The notes under the pieces were generated by a model. That model was not told the DNA's origin. It made no database searches and saw only the letters and a list, made by a program, of their open reading frames with translations. A stretch of 64,000 nt of DNA from Pisaster brevispinus (lineage: Eukaryota; Echinodermata; Asteroidea; Forcipulatida; Asteriidae). The stretch is from the NCBI GenBank assembly GCA_023634235.1, contig JAMKCF010000018.1:11730768-11794767 (forward strand). The letters are read 5' to 3'. A program made the translations under genes and the position numbers. This document shows, one piece after another, positions 48,870 through 60,399 of this stretch. Every line of letters begins with the position of its first letter. Position 1 is the stretch's first letter.

Positions 48870-50480
48870 AACCAAGACTAACACATACGCTGAACGACAG
48901 CCACGTGCACATTGCCTGTGTAATTTACACTAGCGGGATGCGATTTTTTTTTCCCAGCGCGGTAAAGGCCAATATTTGCATACCTCGCTCCCATTGGCTT
49001 GGGTATGTCATGTGTGTATGCATTTGCTTCTTTACACGTTGTAGAGGGGGAAAGAACAGCTGCATATAATCGCTCATCACATACCACTTTTCGTCAGCCC
49101 GGACTATTCGCAAGCTCAGTTTGCTACACTCTCTCAGAAAGAAAAAAGGTATAAAGTTTTATGGAGTTTTTGAAGCAACTGGTACTAAATCCACGTACAT
49201 GTACATACGTTGCATTGCAGTACTGACTACTGTACTACCATGACTACACAGCTACTGCACATGTCTGCTACATACACTACTCTTCTGTAAAGCTTCAACT
49301 TGTCGAAACTAAGTATTCAATTGATTGGCTTTAGTTTTGAATCATATTCATAAACCTTACTTATCCTTACCTTCAAAGAAGGACAGTCATCTACAGTGAG
49401 ACGTGTGCACTCACAGTCCATGGTCGCAGTATTGTTTTACGAACTTATGGATGGATGTACATGTACACACAAGAGCAAAAGCAAAGACATGTAGACAAAA
49501 CTTTTTGCCTGCCAGCGCTGCCTATTACAAACACATCCCGCCGTTCATGCAACAGTTACAGTGCGATTATACATTCATGCAACGGTCGTAGGTAGCGCGT
49601 GGCAAAGTCCATCAGCTCTAACGACTTGAGTAGCTTGTTCCCGGCCGAATATTCATATATGGTAAATTATACATTGCATATATGCAGAATTGCCTTAGGT
49701 GTTTTGATGATGTTAAAACTTATGTTAAGCAACCAGTATATGCCAAAGAAATCCACTGGTTTCTTTGTATGGAAATTAGGCTTCTGTGCTCCTGTGTTTA
49801 TTTGTTACTTGATATCCTTTTTTCTTTAATTCTTTATTTCTTTGTTTCGCTTTTTCTTTATTTGTTAAATGTGTCTTTGTTTCTACACCTTTTTCATGTC
49901 CGTGTTTTGCCGTTTGTTTCTTTGTATCAATGAACTTTTAATTTCTTTTTCAGTATATCTCGGTTTTTCGGTATGTCTTTATTTCTGCATTTTTGAGGTG
50001 TTTTTTATCTTGTTATTTCTTTGTTTGTTGATGTCCAGGGTGTCCCCACTAATGCCGGCCATGACTACATACTGCTTGTCTTTATGTTATGCTGTTATTC
50101 AGTAAATGAGTAAGCAATGTATCAACTTATGAAATAAATGATAAAGGAGAAACATATGAAGGGGACATAGGAGGCCATGGCAATCTAAACATAAATGACC
50201 TGGATGAAGACAAAGTATTATTGACAGAATATGTGCAGTATTCTTATAAATGTGGATTTTTGGGTCCCACTTTTGAGCAGAATGTTAATTTAATCATCTC
50301 AGTCATTGTTGAATTAATTTTATTCACTGCACTTAGTATTTCCCCGCCAGTTGACTTAGTGTCGTTCCCGAGTCCTATAAAAACATAACATACTGCTAAT
50401 TACACACTTTGGTAATTGGCAAAACCCCCAATTTATGCTTTTAATATACCAAATTTATCCCCAAATCAATACCCACAAAA
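48870..50480. other. About 1.6 kb, nothing recognised
   Basis: The T-rich stretch at 49780-50030 gives hydrophobic forward frames that look like composition effects. No splice-supported gene. Confidence 0.45.
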
Positions 50481-50501
50481 CATGCGTGACGGGTATGAGA
50501 C

Positions 50502-50830
50502 ACGCAAGGGCCAACCAATGCGGGTGTCCAGCTACCGTTGCAAGCTTTGGCGGGGAGACGTCGAAACACCAATGCAGACCCCAACCACCCCGCGCAATGG
50601 GTGCGTTTTCGCGGTCGTAATCAATAACCATGCAATAACTATCTCAGTTGAACTGCCCATTGGTTAATCACTGGCCAAAGATCGAAACAGATATTGGTTA
50701 CAGCCGCGAAAACGCACCCAATAATGGCCAACCAATGCGGGTATCCGGCTGCCTTTGCATATAATCGCGCGTAGACGTCGGAACACCAACGCAGACCCCA
50801 ACCCACGGGTACACCGAAATTGACCCCAGG
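50502..50830. repeat. Duplicated 100-bp segment with an inverted core
   Basis: GGCCAACCAATGCGGGT through AACGCAGACCCCAAC occurs at 50502-50585 and again at 50728-50812, about 80% alike. Between the copies, GGGTGCGTTTTCGCGG and CCGCGAAAACGCACCC are inverted. Confidence 0.75.
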
Positions 50831-50978
50831 ACGCATCAATTCAGCAGGGTGCGGGCGCCAGTTGACGTGAAAACATGGCGGCGCCCTGAAACCATGGCGG
50901 CGGCCTGTGTTTGCATTAACAAAGATGGCGGCGCCCTGTATTTGCACTAACACAGATGGCGATTTAACTATTCTTATA

Positions 50979-51404
50979 GTGCATTCGAGTAGCTTACACG
51001 TGTAAGTAAAACTTACACGAGAACGTTCGATTAGCCATCACGTGATACTCGTGTCTGCCCCGGTGTCAGCCACCACAGCCCCAGTTCGAGTGCGGGTCTC
51101 TGGTGGATGCCCGGGTGTAATGACGTAGTTTCTGGCTGCAGGCGTATCATATCAAGATGGCGGGGGACAAGTTGGTTGCAACGCGAGTACAAAAACTACA
51201 AATACACTGATTTATCGTCTATGAAACAATAATATGGCAAATAGAAAAGAAATGCATTTCCTGAAAAACAAACAGTTGGTGACTCTGTGCAAAATCGTTT
51301 CGATTACCACGAGTGTAAACCACTGATCTCTATATACTGACTCAGTATAATAGAGATCAGTGGTGTAAACCCCCGAAACACACGGGGAAGCTAATCGAAC
51401 GCAC
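50979..51404. mobile_element. MITE with GTGCATTCGA termini and internal hairpin
   Basis: GTGCATTCGAGTAGCTT on the left and AAGCTAATCGAACGCAC on the right are inverted with two mismatches. A separate near-perfect hairpin (51319-51363, stem ACCACTGATCTCTAT) lies inside. Confidence 0.7.
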
Positions 51405-51414
51405 CCTTATAATG

Positions 51415-51612
51415 GAGCAAGTTCGGGTGGGCGACTAGAGTGACTAGACTTACCAGAAACCATAGAGCACAGGGAGATTGGTTAGATCAACCATGCACTG
51501 GAGCATGTTCGATCATAGAGCAAGGAACTGACTTGCTCTATGGTTCAATCTAGTCAATTCGAGAGCTACGTCACACAGTCTAGTCACTCTAGTCGCCCAC
51601 CCGAACTTGCTC
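51415..51612. mobile_element. 198-bp MITE, 37-bp near-perfect ends
   Basis: GAGCAAGTTCGGGTGGGCGA at 51415 onwards is matched exactly in reverse at the right end (TCGCCCACCCGAACTTGCTC, ending 51612). The pairing continues through CTAGAGTGACTAGACT. A second inner inverted pair (CCATAGAGCA and TGCTCTATGG) follows. Confidence 0.85.
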
Positions 51613-52405
51613 ATAGATGTACTATTTACATGCACTGTTTACATGTAAATTAGCCCTGGCGGTCTTTTACATTCGCAACAATTTATCTGTGTACAGCAGA
51701 GACGAAGAGTCCTGTAAAGGGCTACATGTACTTTACAGCTATATATGTAAGAAATGCATTTGGCGTCGCTATTACATTTAACTTAATTTGAATAATGTTA
51801 ACCTAGGTCTACAATTTCATATGGTTTCGACGCTTCAGGAGCTTTACTTTTTTTATTGCGGTAATTATTTATTTCTTTTGGGGTACTGGGGTAACTTATC
51901 ATTGTCTCAAAAAGGGTTCAGATATCAGCCTTGTATACCATGAACTGAGACCATTGAAGGTAGATGAAACCGCATTTTGGGGATGATGTACTTTTTCGAA
52001 ATTTCATATCTGGAGAACCATACGTGTATACACGATCTTTGAAACAAATAGAGCTATTAAAATATTGTACAAATTGTATACAAAGTTTGACCCCGTGTGA
52101 CCCTTAGTTCCGGTCAAAACTGGAAGTTGAAGTGAAAATAACCATTCCGGGCCTTTTAAAAGGTCTGCACAAAATATGATCTGGAATTTGGACAAGGTCT
52201 CTCTATATGTAGTGAGTTTGACCCCTTGACCTTCCAGTTAAAAGAGTAATGACGTAAATATCTTCAACAGCGCCCAAGCATGACAAGTTGTTAACAAAAG
52301 AACTCTTTTGCTGGAAACTTGTTGCAAGTCCAACACGGTTTAAAACTTTGCAAATACTTATACATCTCAATATCTGGATAACAAATGGGCTATGGCCTCA
52401 TGACA

Positions 52406-52407
<2 letters not shown>

Positions 52408-52439
<32 letters not shown>

Positions 52440-52760
52440 CAAGTCGCCAGTCACACAACGCCTGAATGCCACTTCAAGGTGCGGGCTACAATCAACTATT
52501 TTTTCCAGGGGCCGTTGCCACCTACTCCTGGGGCTGAAACAGGGTTACCCCCTTTACAGTCCTTACGGATGTAGGCTTGGGTATCATCCATCAGAAGCCT
52601 GGCTGGTAGAGCAGAAAGCACTACCCCCAACTTTACGAAGCAATCATGGTTAAGTGTCTTGCTTAAGGACACAAGTGTCACGACCGGGACTCGAACCCAC
52701 ACTTTGCTGATCAAACACCAGAGCTTGAATCCGGTGCTCTTAACCGCTAGGCCATGACAC
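52408..52760 (-). mobile_element. Full-length tRNA-Leu-derived SINE with poly(A) tail
   Basis: The minus strand starts GTGTCATGGCCTAGCGGTTA, with an A box TGGCCTAGCGG (plus 52744-52754) and a B box GGTTCGAGTCC (plus 52687-52697). An anticodon-loop-like ATTCAAG suggests tRNA-Leu(CAA) origin. A non-tRNA body of about 250 bases follows, then a 29-base A tail (plus 52408-52436 as T). It has an internal RNA polymerase III promoter, and mobility would depend on a partner LINE. The clean promoter boxes and long tail suggest a fairly recent insertion. Confidence 0.85.
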
Positions 52761-53049
52761 GCCACAATGTTAACAGTTATCAAATTAGGCTCGATCAAAG
52801 TTTTTTATTTCAAAAATGAAAATCTTTAGAAGCAACTAATCTAACGTGTCATACAAAGACATGTTTACCAAATGTTCTCTTTACTTTTCACCAGCTTTGC
52901 TAATTTATTCATGTTTTCCGAACACTTTGTTTTTGTTTCAACAAAAATTTAAGCCAAGTTTTTTTCTGCGTCTTCTTCTTCTCACTGAACCTTCTCCGGA
53001 CGAATTCTGAATAAGTAAACGTCATGCAGACTTGAAACTTGGCATACAT

Positions 53050-53360
53050 TTACATATATTACAATCTACACATCATCGGATAGGTCGTTAAAAGTCAATA
53101 AGCGCTACACACAATGGGACCCCAGTTGACCTTGACTTCCGGTTCAAACCGGAAGTTGAACATTTCACACACAAAATTCTCAAAAACTACGTAACATTTT
53201 AACATAATTTTTGCATCAGGTTATAGACAAGTTATCCTGTCCAAACTTGTGTACACAAATGATGGCATTTCAATTAATGCATCTGGTCAAAACCGGGCGT
53301 CAAAGCGCACGTGTCTGTTGACTCACATTGTATGACAACGCATGATAGTGTAGGTTTAAA
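53050..53360 (+). repeat. Dispersed repeat, copy B (partner 45655-45990)
   Basis: Same block order as copy A. It includes a perfect short palindrome, ACTTCCGGTT-CAA-ACCGGAAGT (53134-53158 region). Partial, more diverged relatives occur at 53540-53690 and 52000-52145. Confidence 0.8.
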
Positions 53361-53769
53361 CTCAAACATACGCCGCGCACTGTACAGCCACGCACGTGTA
53401 CGTGCAAGTGTAGTTTTAATTGAAATGTACATGTACATTACTGTATTGAGTACAGTACAGCTACATGAAGGAATACATCTAGTGTCGCTCACTATTCATT
53501 GTATATTACACACCCAAAATAATAATATTGTTGTCGGTGTAATATTTGAAAAATTCATAACTCCTGAACCACACATTGGATTTTCATAATTCATACGTCA
53601 TCTGAAAGGTCATGGAAAAGATCAACACACGTTACACAGCGTGACCTTATGTGATATTGACTTCTAGCTCAAACCGGAAGTTAAACTTTTAAAATGGAAA
53701 CAAATTTATTCCTGAACCACACATTGGGTTGATAAGGTGAAATGTCGTCACCATTTTCATCCTATCATA

Positions 53770-55190
53770 TTTTGATGGCATATCTCACAAACACTTTGTT
53801 TTTGTGATGTCACAAAAACTGAATGGCTAGTTTTTATTTTTTTTCTAATTCTTTTTTTCTTCTTTGTTTACGACTCAGCCCATTGGTCACTGCTACTATC
53901 GGGTGGAAGTACGTATTAATTCTGGTCAGATGCGGACGTTGTCCCTGTGACCCGAGCCATGCGATTGGTCAAATACAATGTTAATGTTTGCAATAAATGA
54001 AGGGCATACAGGGGTTAAATCGAATATATCTGGACATTAAAGCAGTGGCGGTACGAGGCCTGTGATTGGTTGGTTATATACCGGCATTAAAACGACTATC
54101 AGTATTAAGTCGAATATTATGTGAACACTAAATTGGATAATGTCCACATTTAGTCGAATTTATGTCTACATTTATTCATATTGTATGTCGGACAATAAAT
54201 TGGATAATGTTCAGTGTCCACATTTGGACATTTAGACATTTGGACATGTGGTCAAGGTATGTCTACATTAATTCAAACTATGTCAGATATAGATATGTCG
54301 TCTTCTGTCCAGTGGTGTTCCATACGCGTTCCATTTAGTCTACGGAACGGTCTACCAAGTTACCCCAAAACACAACATGAAATGTGTTTCTTTAGAACAC
54401 GTCTCAAAACTTACTCTTTTACTCTCTGGCTGTAATAGTTAAGCGATACTTTCCTCTTGTCTTTCGTGCAGTTTGCTTTATTATATACCAGCGCTTTACA
54501 AAACATTATTGTTATTAACAAAATACCTTGATAAGGCACCTGAGTCAGCTCGTTGAGACCACTTTCATTTTTATGAAGGTTGTGAGGTCGAGATGTTTGG
54601 GGTAATTTGCAAATAAAACTTATTATACTCATTATGCTTTCAATTAATCTAAAGTGCACTTTAAACTACGATGCTCTTACACCAATGTTTATAGGCACTT
54701 GTGGTGCAAATACAGGATACTTTTGGTGAAAACAATAGATTGATTGTTGTAACAATACAACCACAAGGTTTTTGTTGAAAGGTATTTGTTGAAAACGTAA
54801 TAACTTAAAATTCCAAGCTTAAGCAAGTGAATTCGAGTTTTAGAGATTAAAACGTTATTTTCAGGCTCTCGATAATCAATGCACCAATGCTGACTTAAAC
54901 TATGCCTATATGGATTGCTATGGTTAAAGATTCAATAACTAAGGCATGTTGGCATGAAGGAGCATATAGTAGGTGGCCACAAGAGTATCCCGGACTCGGT
55001 GCTACCGGCAAAGCGACTTCTGCTGTGACGGAGTGTGACGATGCCAGATGTTAAGGCACGATCGTGCTCAAATGTGTATTTGATTCTGATCAACTCAAAT
55101 GTAACAGTTACAAAAATATTTTAAAACCTCAATCGAAATAACCAACTGTGATTTGTTGTGCACTCAAATGATGTTTCTATAGTGCCTCTG
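53770..55190. other. About 1.4 kb, no gene recognised
   Basis: It contains ATTTGGACA/GGATAATGTCCACATTTA short repeats (54080-54260). A segment at 54530-54590 (CCTTGATAAGGCACCTGAGT...) is shared with 26503-26560. Confidence 0.5.
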
Positions 55191-55199
55191 GGGGAACAC

Positions 55200-55440
55200 A
55201 CAAGACTTAAATATTGACATCAAATTTCAATTAGATTTCTACTGGCCAGCGACAAAATCTGTCACTAATAGTAAGCATATACGCACGACCTTCAGACTGA
55301 GGCAAGGGACCAACGATGGCAATGTGAATGTGACTAAAACGTGAATCGGGTTAAGCAAAACTTTCTAAAGGCGTTTTAACATGACAATAAATTTTAGCCT
55401 ATTGACAAGCCAAACATTGTTCTAGTCCAGTTTTTCACAT
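55200..55440 (-). pseudogene. Ty3/Gypsy integrase fragment with first catalytic Asp lost
   Basis: A C-x-x-C-Q-x-A-K pattern in the zinc-binding region is followed by FSHIHIAIVGPLPQSEG and ISDRFCRWP. In active relatives the motif is H-x-D-x-V-G-P; here the Asp position is Ala. Stops and a frameshift interrupt the rest. Confidence 0.75.
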
Positions 55441-55449
55441 CTCGATCGA

Positions 55450-55800
55450 TAATAGGGCGCTGGAATGTTTGCGCCGCATTTCTCAAACCGAACGGCATCT
55501 TAATAGATTCGAAGAGGTCAAATGGAGTTATGATAGCTGTTTTGTGAATCTTTGGGAATCTGATGATATGCTCTCTCTAGATAAATCTTGGAAAGTATCG
55601 TTTTCCGTTCAAAGGTGCAGTGGAATCGTGGATGTGAGGAATCGGATAATGATCAGGAATAGTGATTTTATTTAAGGCACGGTAATCGCCGCAGGGACGC
55701 CAATCTCCGGATTTGTTTTTGAACCATGTGTAATGGCGTTGCGTAACTGCTCTGCGATGGTCTAACCATTCCTAATTGAAGCATATGGTCAAATTCCTTT
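55450..55800 (-). pseudogene. Ty3/Gypsy reverse transcriptase, N-terminal part only
   Basis: The recognisable motifs are [14 protein letters not shown] and MPFGLRNAAQTF, separated by frameshifts. The catalytic Y-x-D-D segment lies in the deleted part, so this copy lacks the active site. Confidence 0.82.
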
Positions 55801-55989
55801 TTTGCTTTTTATAAACGATCCGCTGCTCGTGGTCCATTGGTAAAAATGTGATGAGTAACGTCGTGTTTTGGCGGCCGCGGCATTGTATTGCGGTTTCAAA
55901 AAGTAACGCATGAAATTCGGATATACCGGTATCGATACTGAACGATGAACTTGGTGTGGGTGTTGACAAATACAAGCCTGGGGTTGAAA

Positions 55990-56260
55990 GTAAGGTTAGT
56001 GAGTCAACTAACCTACAGTTTATGATGTCAACCAGTAACGAAAATTGGTCCAGAAAATCTGCGCCAATAATAGCTTGACTCACGTCAGCAAGGGTACAAA
56101 TCTACACGTACGTCTTAGACCGAGATTAAGCGTATAAGTGAACTTTCACCATAAGTTTTAATTGGTGTTTTGAATGCCGCTTGCAAAGTGCACTGAAACG
56201 GACCATTTTTGTCTTACATTTGCCCAGTATCGATTAAAACAGTAATGCCAGTCGATTATC
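55990..56260 (-). pseudogene. Ty3/Gypsy aspartic protease remnant
   Basis: The active-site triad DTG appears as TVLIDTGQ (DTG codons at plus 56223-56231), with a stop two codons later. A second intact stretch, AIIGADFLDQFSLLVD, is the conserved C-terminal strand motif. The two parts are in different frames. Confidence 0.75.
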
Positions 56261-56529
56261 CTTGACGCCAACACGACGACTTGGTCGTTGTTTGCCAGAC
56301 AATTGCACCGTACTTAATTGCTGGCGTTGTCGTTTTCCTGCTTGCTCTTACGGTATGTACAAGGTTGAAGACGTTTGTGGGCTTAATCTCCATAACGCCA
56401 ATGGTACCAGCATTGGTCACCTTGGTGGTCATTGGGCGTTGGGGATCGTGTGGAACGTGCGTCGCCGTTACGCCTCCGACTGCCACGGCTCCTAAACCTA
56501 TACCTATAGATTGCCTGCGCATTTTGCTT

Positions 56530-57159
56530 GACAATGCTTCAACTTTTTTGTCAATGGTCTATCATTTCACGCAGCTCACTGGTTTCGGAGTGTGCCGATT
56601 CTACTGGTTTATGAACTGAAATGGCTGCTATCCCCCCCCCCAGGCGCTGGTGTTACCTCAAGAACTCTGTCTGCCACACATGCTAAATGGTCAATGGACA
56701 CTGTTTCGTTGGTAGGCGCAAGGATGAGCTACACATTGGTTGGCAGACATTGTAAAAACAATTGTTTTAAAATGATTTCTTCGAGCTTTTGGTCGCCAAG
56801 TAATTAACGCATACGCCTTAAAAGATGAAAGGGTTTCGATCGCCTATTCGGCTATAAAGCAGCTGATGTAATCGCTTTTGCGTTGAGGCTGATGTGCGCC
56901 GAATTCATTCCTCCTTTAAGATACCATAAGGGTTTTCGCCTGGGACTTCTAAAAGAAAGTCACGTACTTCCAGGGCAATTTCGGGCTGCAGAGCAGAAAC
57001 TACGTATGCATACTAAGTTTGCTGCTGTGTTATGTTTCGTGTCATAAACTGCGCTTCTACTTGCCCGAACCATATTCGCGGGTCATTCGGCCAGAATGGC
57101 GGCAGCTTTAAACTAACCGCAAATTGTGGTGGTGGAAGTTTGTCCTCGCCCTCAGCCAT
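56530..57159 (-). pseudogene. Ty3/Gypsy gag remnant
   Basis: It begins at ATG 57159 ([13 protein letters not shown]). [17 protein letters not shown] and ALQPEIALEVRDFLLE follow, the usual gag core of invertebrate Gypsy elements, with stops at two points. A later frame reads LKQLFLQCLPTNV and DHLACVADRVLEV. A C10 run lies at plus 56632-56641. The zinc knuckle is too decayed to call. Confidence 0.75.
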
Positions 57160-57448
57160 GCTGGACTGTAAAAACGCAAGAAGCAAGTTACTGATTAAAT
57201 GACAATAAAATCAGTGTCTTTTGATTCAATCTAACTGATGTTGTAAGGTTCGTGGGTCTATTTCAAAGCATTTCAAAAGCTCATTATACCACTTTCTTTT
57301 CAGCGTTGATTTAGCATGCAGGCCGTCATACAATTAGAAAAAGTCTTTGCGTAATGAGGTATAATGACGAGACCTATTTTTACGCTTACTTGGCTTTCTA
57401 ACTGAAGTGTGCCATAAAAGTGCACGAGTGCTAATACCGAATTGCAAT

Positions 57449-57790
57449 TCAGAGTGCATTCGCCTGGTCTAGGAAAGAATCAAGCTGGTTTTGATTGTGC
57501 TTCAGTTCGCTTTCTGTCAAGATTGGGGGAGACAAAAGCTTAGTGGCTTGAAACCTAGCAATTGAAGCAGGCAGAATGGTTACAATAGACACTGCCGTTG
57601 TAGGTTTGCAAGCTAAAACCTGGCGCTTGAAACGCTTAATTTTAGCAAATAAACTGTCCAAAGAAATATGTGACTTTTGCAAAACTTTGGCACGAGAGTG
57701 TGGTGATCGTTAATACCAGCAGCTAATTTATTAATGATGAAATCAGAGGTACTATAACTCATAACAACTGGCTCATGCTTTCTACCCTGG
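57449..57790 (-). pseudogene. SGNH-hydrolase-like fragment
   Basis: The minus strand reads LAAGINDH, shaped like block III (G-x-N-D) of SGNH/GDSL hydrolases. After a frameshift near 57700 it continues SRAKVLQKSHISLDSLFAKI, VLACKPTTAVSIVTILP and LTESELKHNQNQLDSFL, which looks like the helix and strand after block III. The nucleophile block and the D-x-x-H block are missing. It abuts the truncated metalloproteinase exon at about 57766. The family call is tentative. Confidence 0.35.
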
Positions 57791-59050
57791 TCGCGGTTTA
57801 GGTGGTGATTTGCATTACGACGATGCAGAGAAATTCCGAATGCACAGCACCAATTCAGGTAATGTATTCTTCTTCTTTTTTCAGCAAACACCATATTAAA
57901 AACAACTGAAAAGGGGGGGGAATCCATACAAGAGAACTGGTTGGTCAAAAAGCCTTTCTCGTAACTCACGCAGAACTAAACAATGGGACAGACAAAGCAT
58001 GTCATATGATATTTTGTTAAAAATTAACTTGAACGAAATCATTTTCAACAAATTGACCATTTGCATTTGTTTATTAGGTGTGTATTTACTATTCGGTTGT
58101 CAGTTTTCAAGTTTTCTGCGGTGCAATTGTGCTAAAATTTGATCCAAAAAACGAGCCCCTTTTTTCAAATTTTTAACTAGTGTTTTTTATCACCGTTGAC
58201 GGCGCCCCCGTATGTTCGGAACCAATACGTCATACTGCGGACTAGCCATGATTGTTTATCGTCTCTGTGCATTTATTGATTGGTTTCTTTGGATCGTATC
58301 CTATTTCTGGTTGGTTTTTTTCTCTCTTCAATAACGTGTGTAAGTTTGTATCATCCGTGCAAATATGCTGTGGGTGGATTCCAGAAACAGCAAAATGAGT
58401 CCCGAGGTTTTTTTTTTTTTCACTTTCAGAGAAATCTGGCGATGTTTGTTAAGATATCTCGAAAGGATTTCAAGTAAAAAGTGTAACCTATAAAAGCTTC
58501 AATTTCTGTTAAGTTGTTCAGAGATCAAGGGTTGTTACTACGGAGCACCAAAAGGGACATAATAATTTCTCTCGAAATAAGTTCGAAAGCTCATATCATT
58601 TTTTTTTTTTTTTTGCCCTCGAAATTGCCAGAGCTCGATTAAATTTTGCAAAAGCTCGAAAAAAATTATGCTAAATCAATCCCTGCTCTCAAATCATTTC
58701 GCCCGATCATTTCGGGAGCTCAAATAAACTATTGCGAAATCAGTTCGTGCTGTCGAAATCAATTCGATTGCTCAAAATAATTTATTATAATATGTGTGCT
58801 TGGAATAATATATTGCCAGAGCTCATAATAAATTATTGCAATGGTACAAAACAAACCTTGTGTGCTCTAGAATTCATTTCGCTTGAAATCATTTCGAACG
58901 ATAAAAATAGTTTGTTTTGAGTGAAAACATTTATTTCGTGACCACTCAAAGAATTCAAACACACGTTTAAGTGGGGTAAAACAAATTAGTCTGCAGTATG
59001 GCGTCACAGTGTTGTTTCAATTCCTAGGCGCTTAAGGGCTTGTCGTGAAA

Positions 59051-59211
59051 AGCCCGGTTCATACTTCCTGCGAATGCGAATGCGAAGTGAATTTGACGTC
59101 ACAACTCTGTTTTCGGTGCGAATACAGCTCAACTCTTGCGGATATTCGTTGCGAATTAGTGACGTCAACATTCGCTTCGCATTCGCATTCGCAGGAAGTA
59201 TGATCCGGGCT
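59051..59211. mobile_element. 161-bp MITE in the duplicate, empty in copy 1
   Basis: AGCCCGGTTCATACTTCCTG and CAGGAAGTATGATCCGGGCT are inverted ends; inside, GCGAATGCGAATGCGAA is matched by TTCGCATTCGCATTCGC. Copy 1 has CGCTTAATAAGGCTCTGCG at the matching place (near 34376-34395) without the element. Confidence 0.85.
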
Positions 59212-59357
59212 AAACTCTGCGTTTTTTCCCAGTGTAACCTTCTTGATCAAAATGTGGTTTTTTTTACAATACGACAAACTGTTTTTATTTAGTTCCAATC
59301 GTCTATATGTAATTATTACGCAATCGTTAACCTTTCTTCAAGAAAAACAACAATGTT

Positions 59358-59546
59358 TAAGACACTGCTCTAGAATTACAAAGGTCATGGGTTCGAATTC
59401 CACCCGAGTAATATGCCTGTGTTACTTTGTTCACAGAACTCGGGAAAGTACTGAGTATACAGTGCTAACACACATCGGTGTAGAGTAAAACCAAAATTAA
59501 TATTCTTTATCCCCGATGCAAAATTAACATCTATTAACATCTATTA
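59358..59546 (+). mobile_element. 5'-truncated tRNA-derived SINE with AATGTT target duplication
   Basis: It starts within the tRNA part (TAAGACACTGCTC), has a B-box-like GGGTTCGAATTCC, a body containing CTGAGTATACAGTGCTAACA, and a tail of ATTAACATCT repeats. AATGTT flanks it at 59352-59357 and 59547-59552. The matching site in copy 1 has one AATGTT (34523-34528) and no insert. Confidence 0.85.
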
Positions 59547-60399
59547 AATGTTAATTTCGTTCATGTTGATTTAGTAAACACGACAAATGAGTACAAGGCG
59601 TAAACTAACTTGCCTGTTGTATAAAACTCTGTGAACATAAATGGCATCCCTTCTTACTCATAATTTTGTCTTTCCTTTATTTCATTTCAGATGATATTGA
59701 CCTCCTGTATGTAAGTGTGCATGAGATTGGGCATAGCATTGGCATAAGCCACAGTGCCACTAAAGGTGCCATTATGTACCCAACGTACGCCAAGGTGCCT
59801 AAAGTGGCACTTCATTGCGATGACATTCAGGCTGCCCGAGCTCATTATGGTCAGTAATTGCTACTGAGCAGTCACGAATCACTTCTTTAGTCACACGTAC
59901 TAGTTTGTTTGGTTGTTCACGATAAGCAACAATGTGTTTCATCTCTTATCAGCTTTGTATTTTCTATGATAACTGTATCAACACATGCGGGGATTATCAA
60001 TCGCTGCTAAGATTATGCGTGCTTAGTAACCAAACTAATAAACATTATGCATTGACATCATCAAGCCGCCAATCAGGACTGGCCAATGAACGACCTCCTT
60101 TTGACCTCTAGGCGAGGGCGCCCTACTAAAATGACGTCACATGCATAAGGTCTATTCTGTCAGTTTGCAGGGACAACTTCGTATTTTCAAAATAACACAT
60201 TATACTAAGAAGCTGCATCCAGTTCTTTATCTAATATAGCAAGGAAGAGAAGATTATTGGTAATGTCTGTAGGGACAGAGCAGGGGATATTAGGACAGCC
60301 TCTCTTTCAAATTAACCCTGTAACTCACCGTCCACAATTTCACAAGATTTTCTTTGGTTCATTGAATTATTATTTAGGTTAATAGAACTTATACCTTTT

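Larger units (their letters stand above)
55200..57159 (-). mobile_element. Decayed Ty3/Gypsy retrotransposon, internally deleted
   Basis: On the minus strand the order gag, protease, reverse transcriptase, integrase is preserved, but every part is broken by stops or frameshifts. The RT runs straight into the zinc-binding end of integrase, so the rest of RT, RNase H and the integrase N-terminus are missing. No LTR pair was made out. The element is incapable of encoding its own proteins. Confidence 0.85.
57766..59857 (+). pseudogene. Truncated metalloproteinase duplicate
   Basis: Only the end of exon 3 (57766-57858: [20 protein letters not shown]) and a full exon 4 (59691-59857) remain; signal peptide, propeptide and most of exon 3 are gone. 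What remains is open in both exons, with splice sites kept (G/GTAATG and TTTCATTTCAG). Exon 4 encodes HEIGHSIGISHS and GAIMYP and ends in TAA at the same codon as copy 1. The only active-site-region change is Gly to Ser between the second and third His. It could not make a secreted zymogen without a new 5' end. It is most likely a pseudogene, although the coding part is surprisingly well kept. Confidence 0.85.
57766..60390 (+). repeat. Segmental duplication, copy 2 (partner 33324-35009 plus 38166-38480)
   Basis: Homology starts abruptly inside exon 3 (ACTGGCTCATGC), runs through intron and exon 4, and then continues directly into the sequence found at 38166-38480 in copy 1. Copy-2-specific insertions are at about 57917-58450, 59051-59211 and 59358-59546. 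Confidence 0.9.

Noticed and set aside
52676..52760. A functional tRNA-Leu gene
   Set aside because: A and B boxes are present, but the tRNA-like part continues into a SINE body with a poly(A) tail, so it is the head of a SINE.
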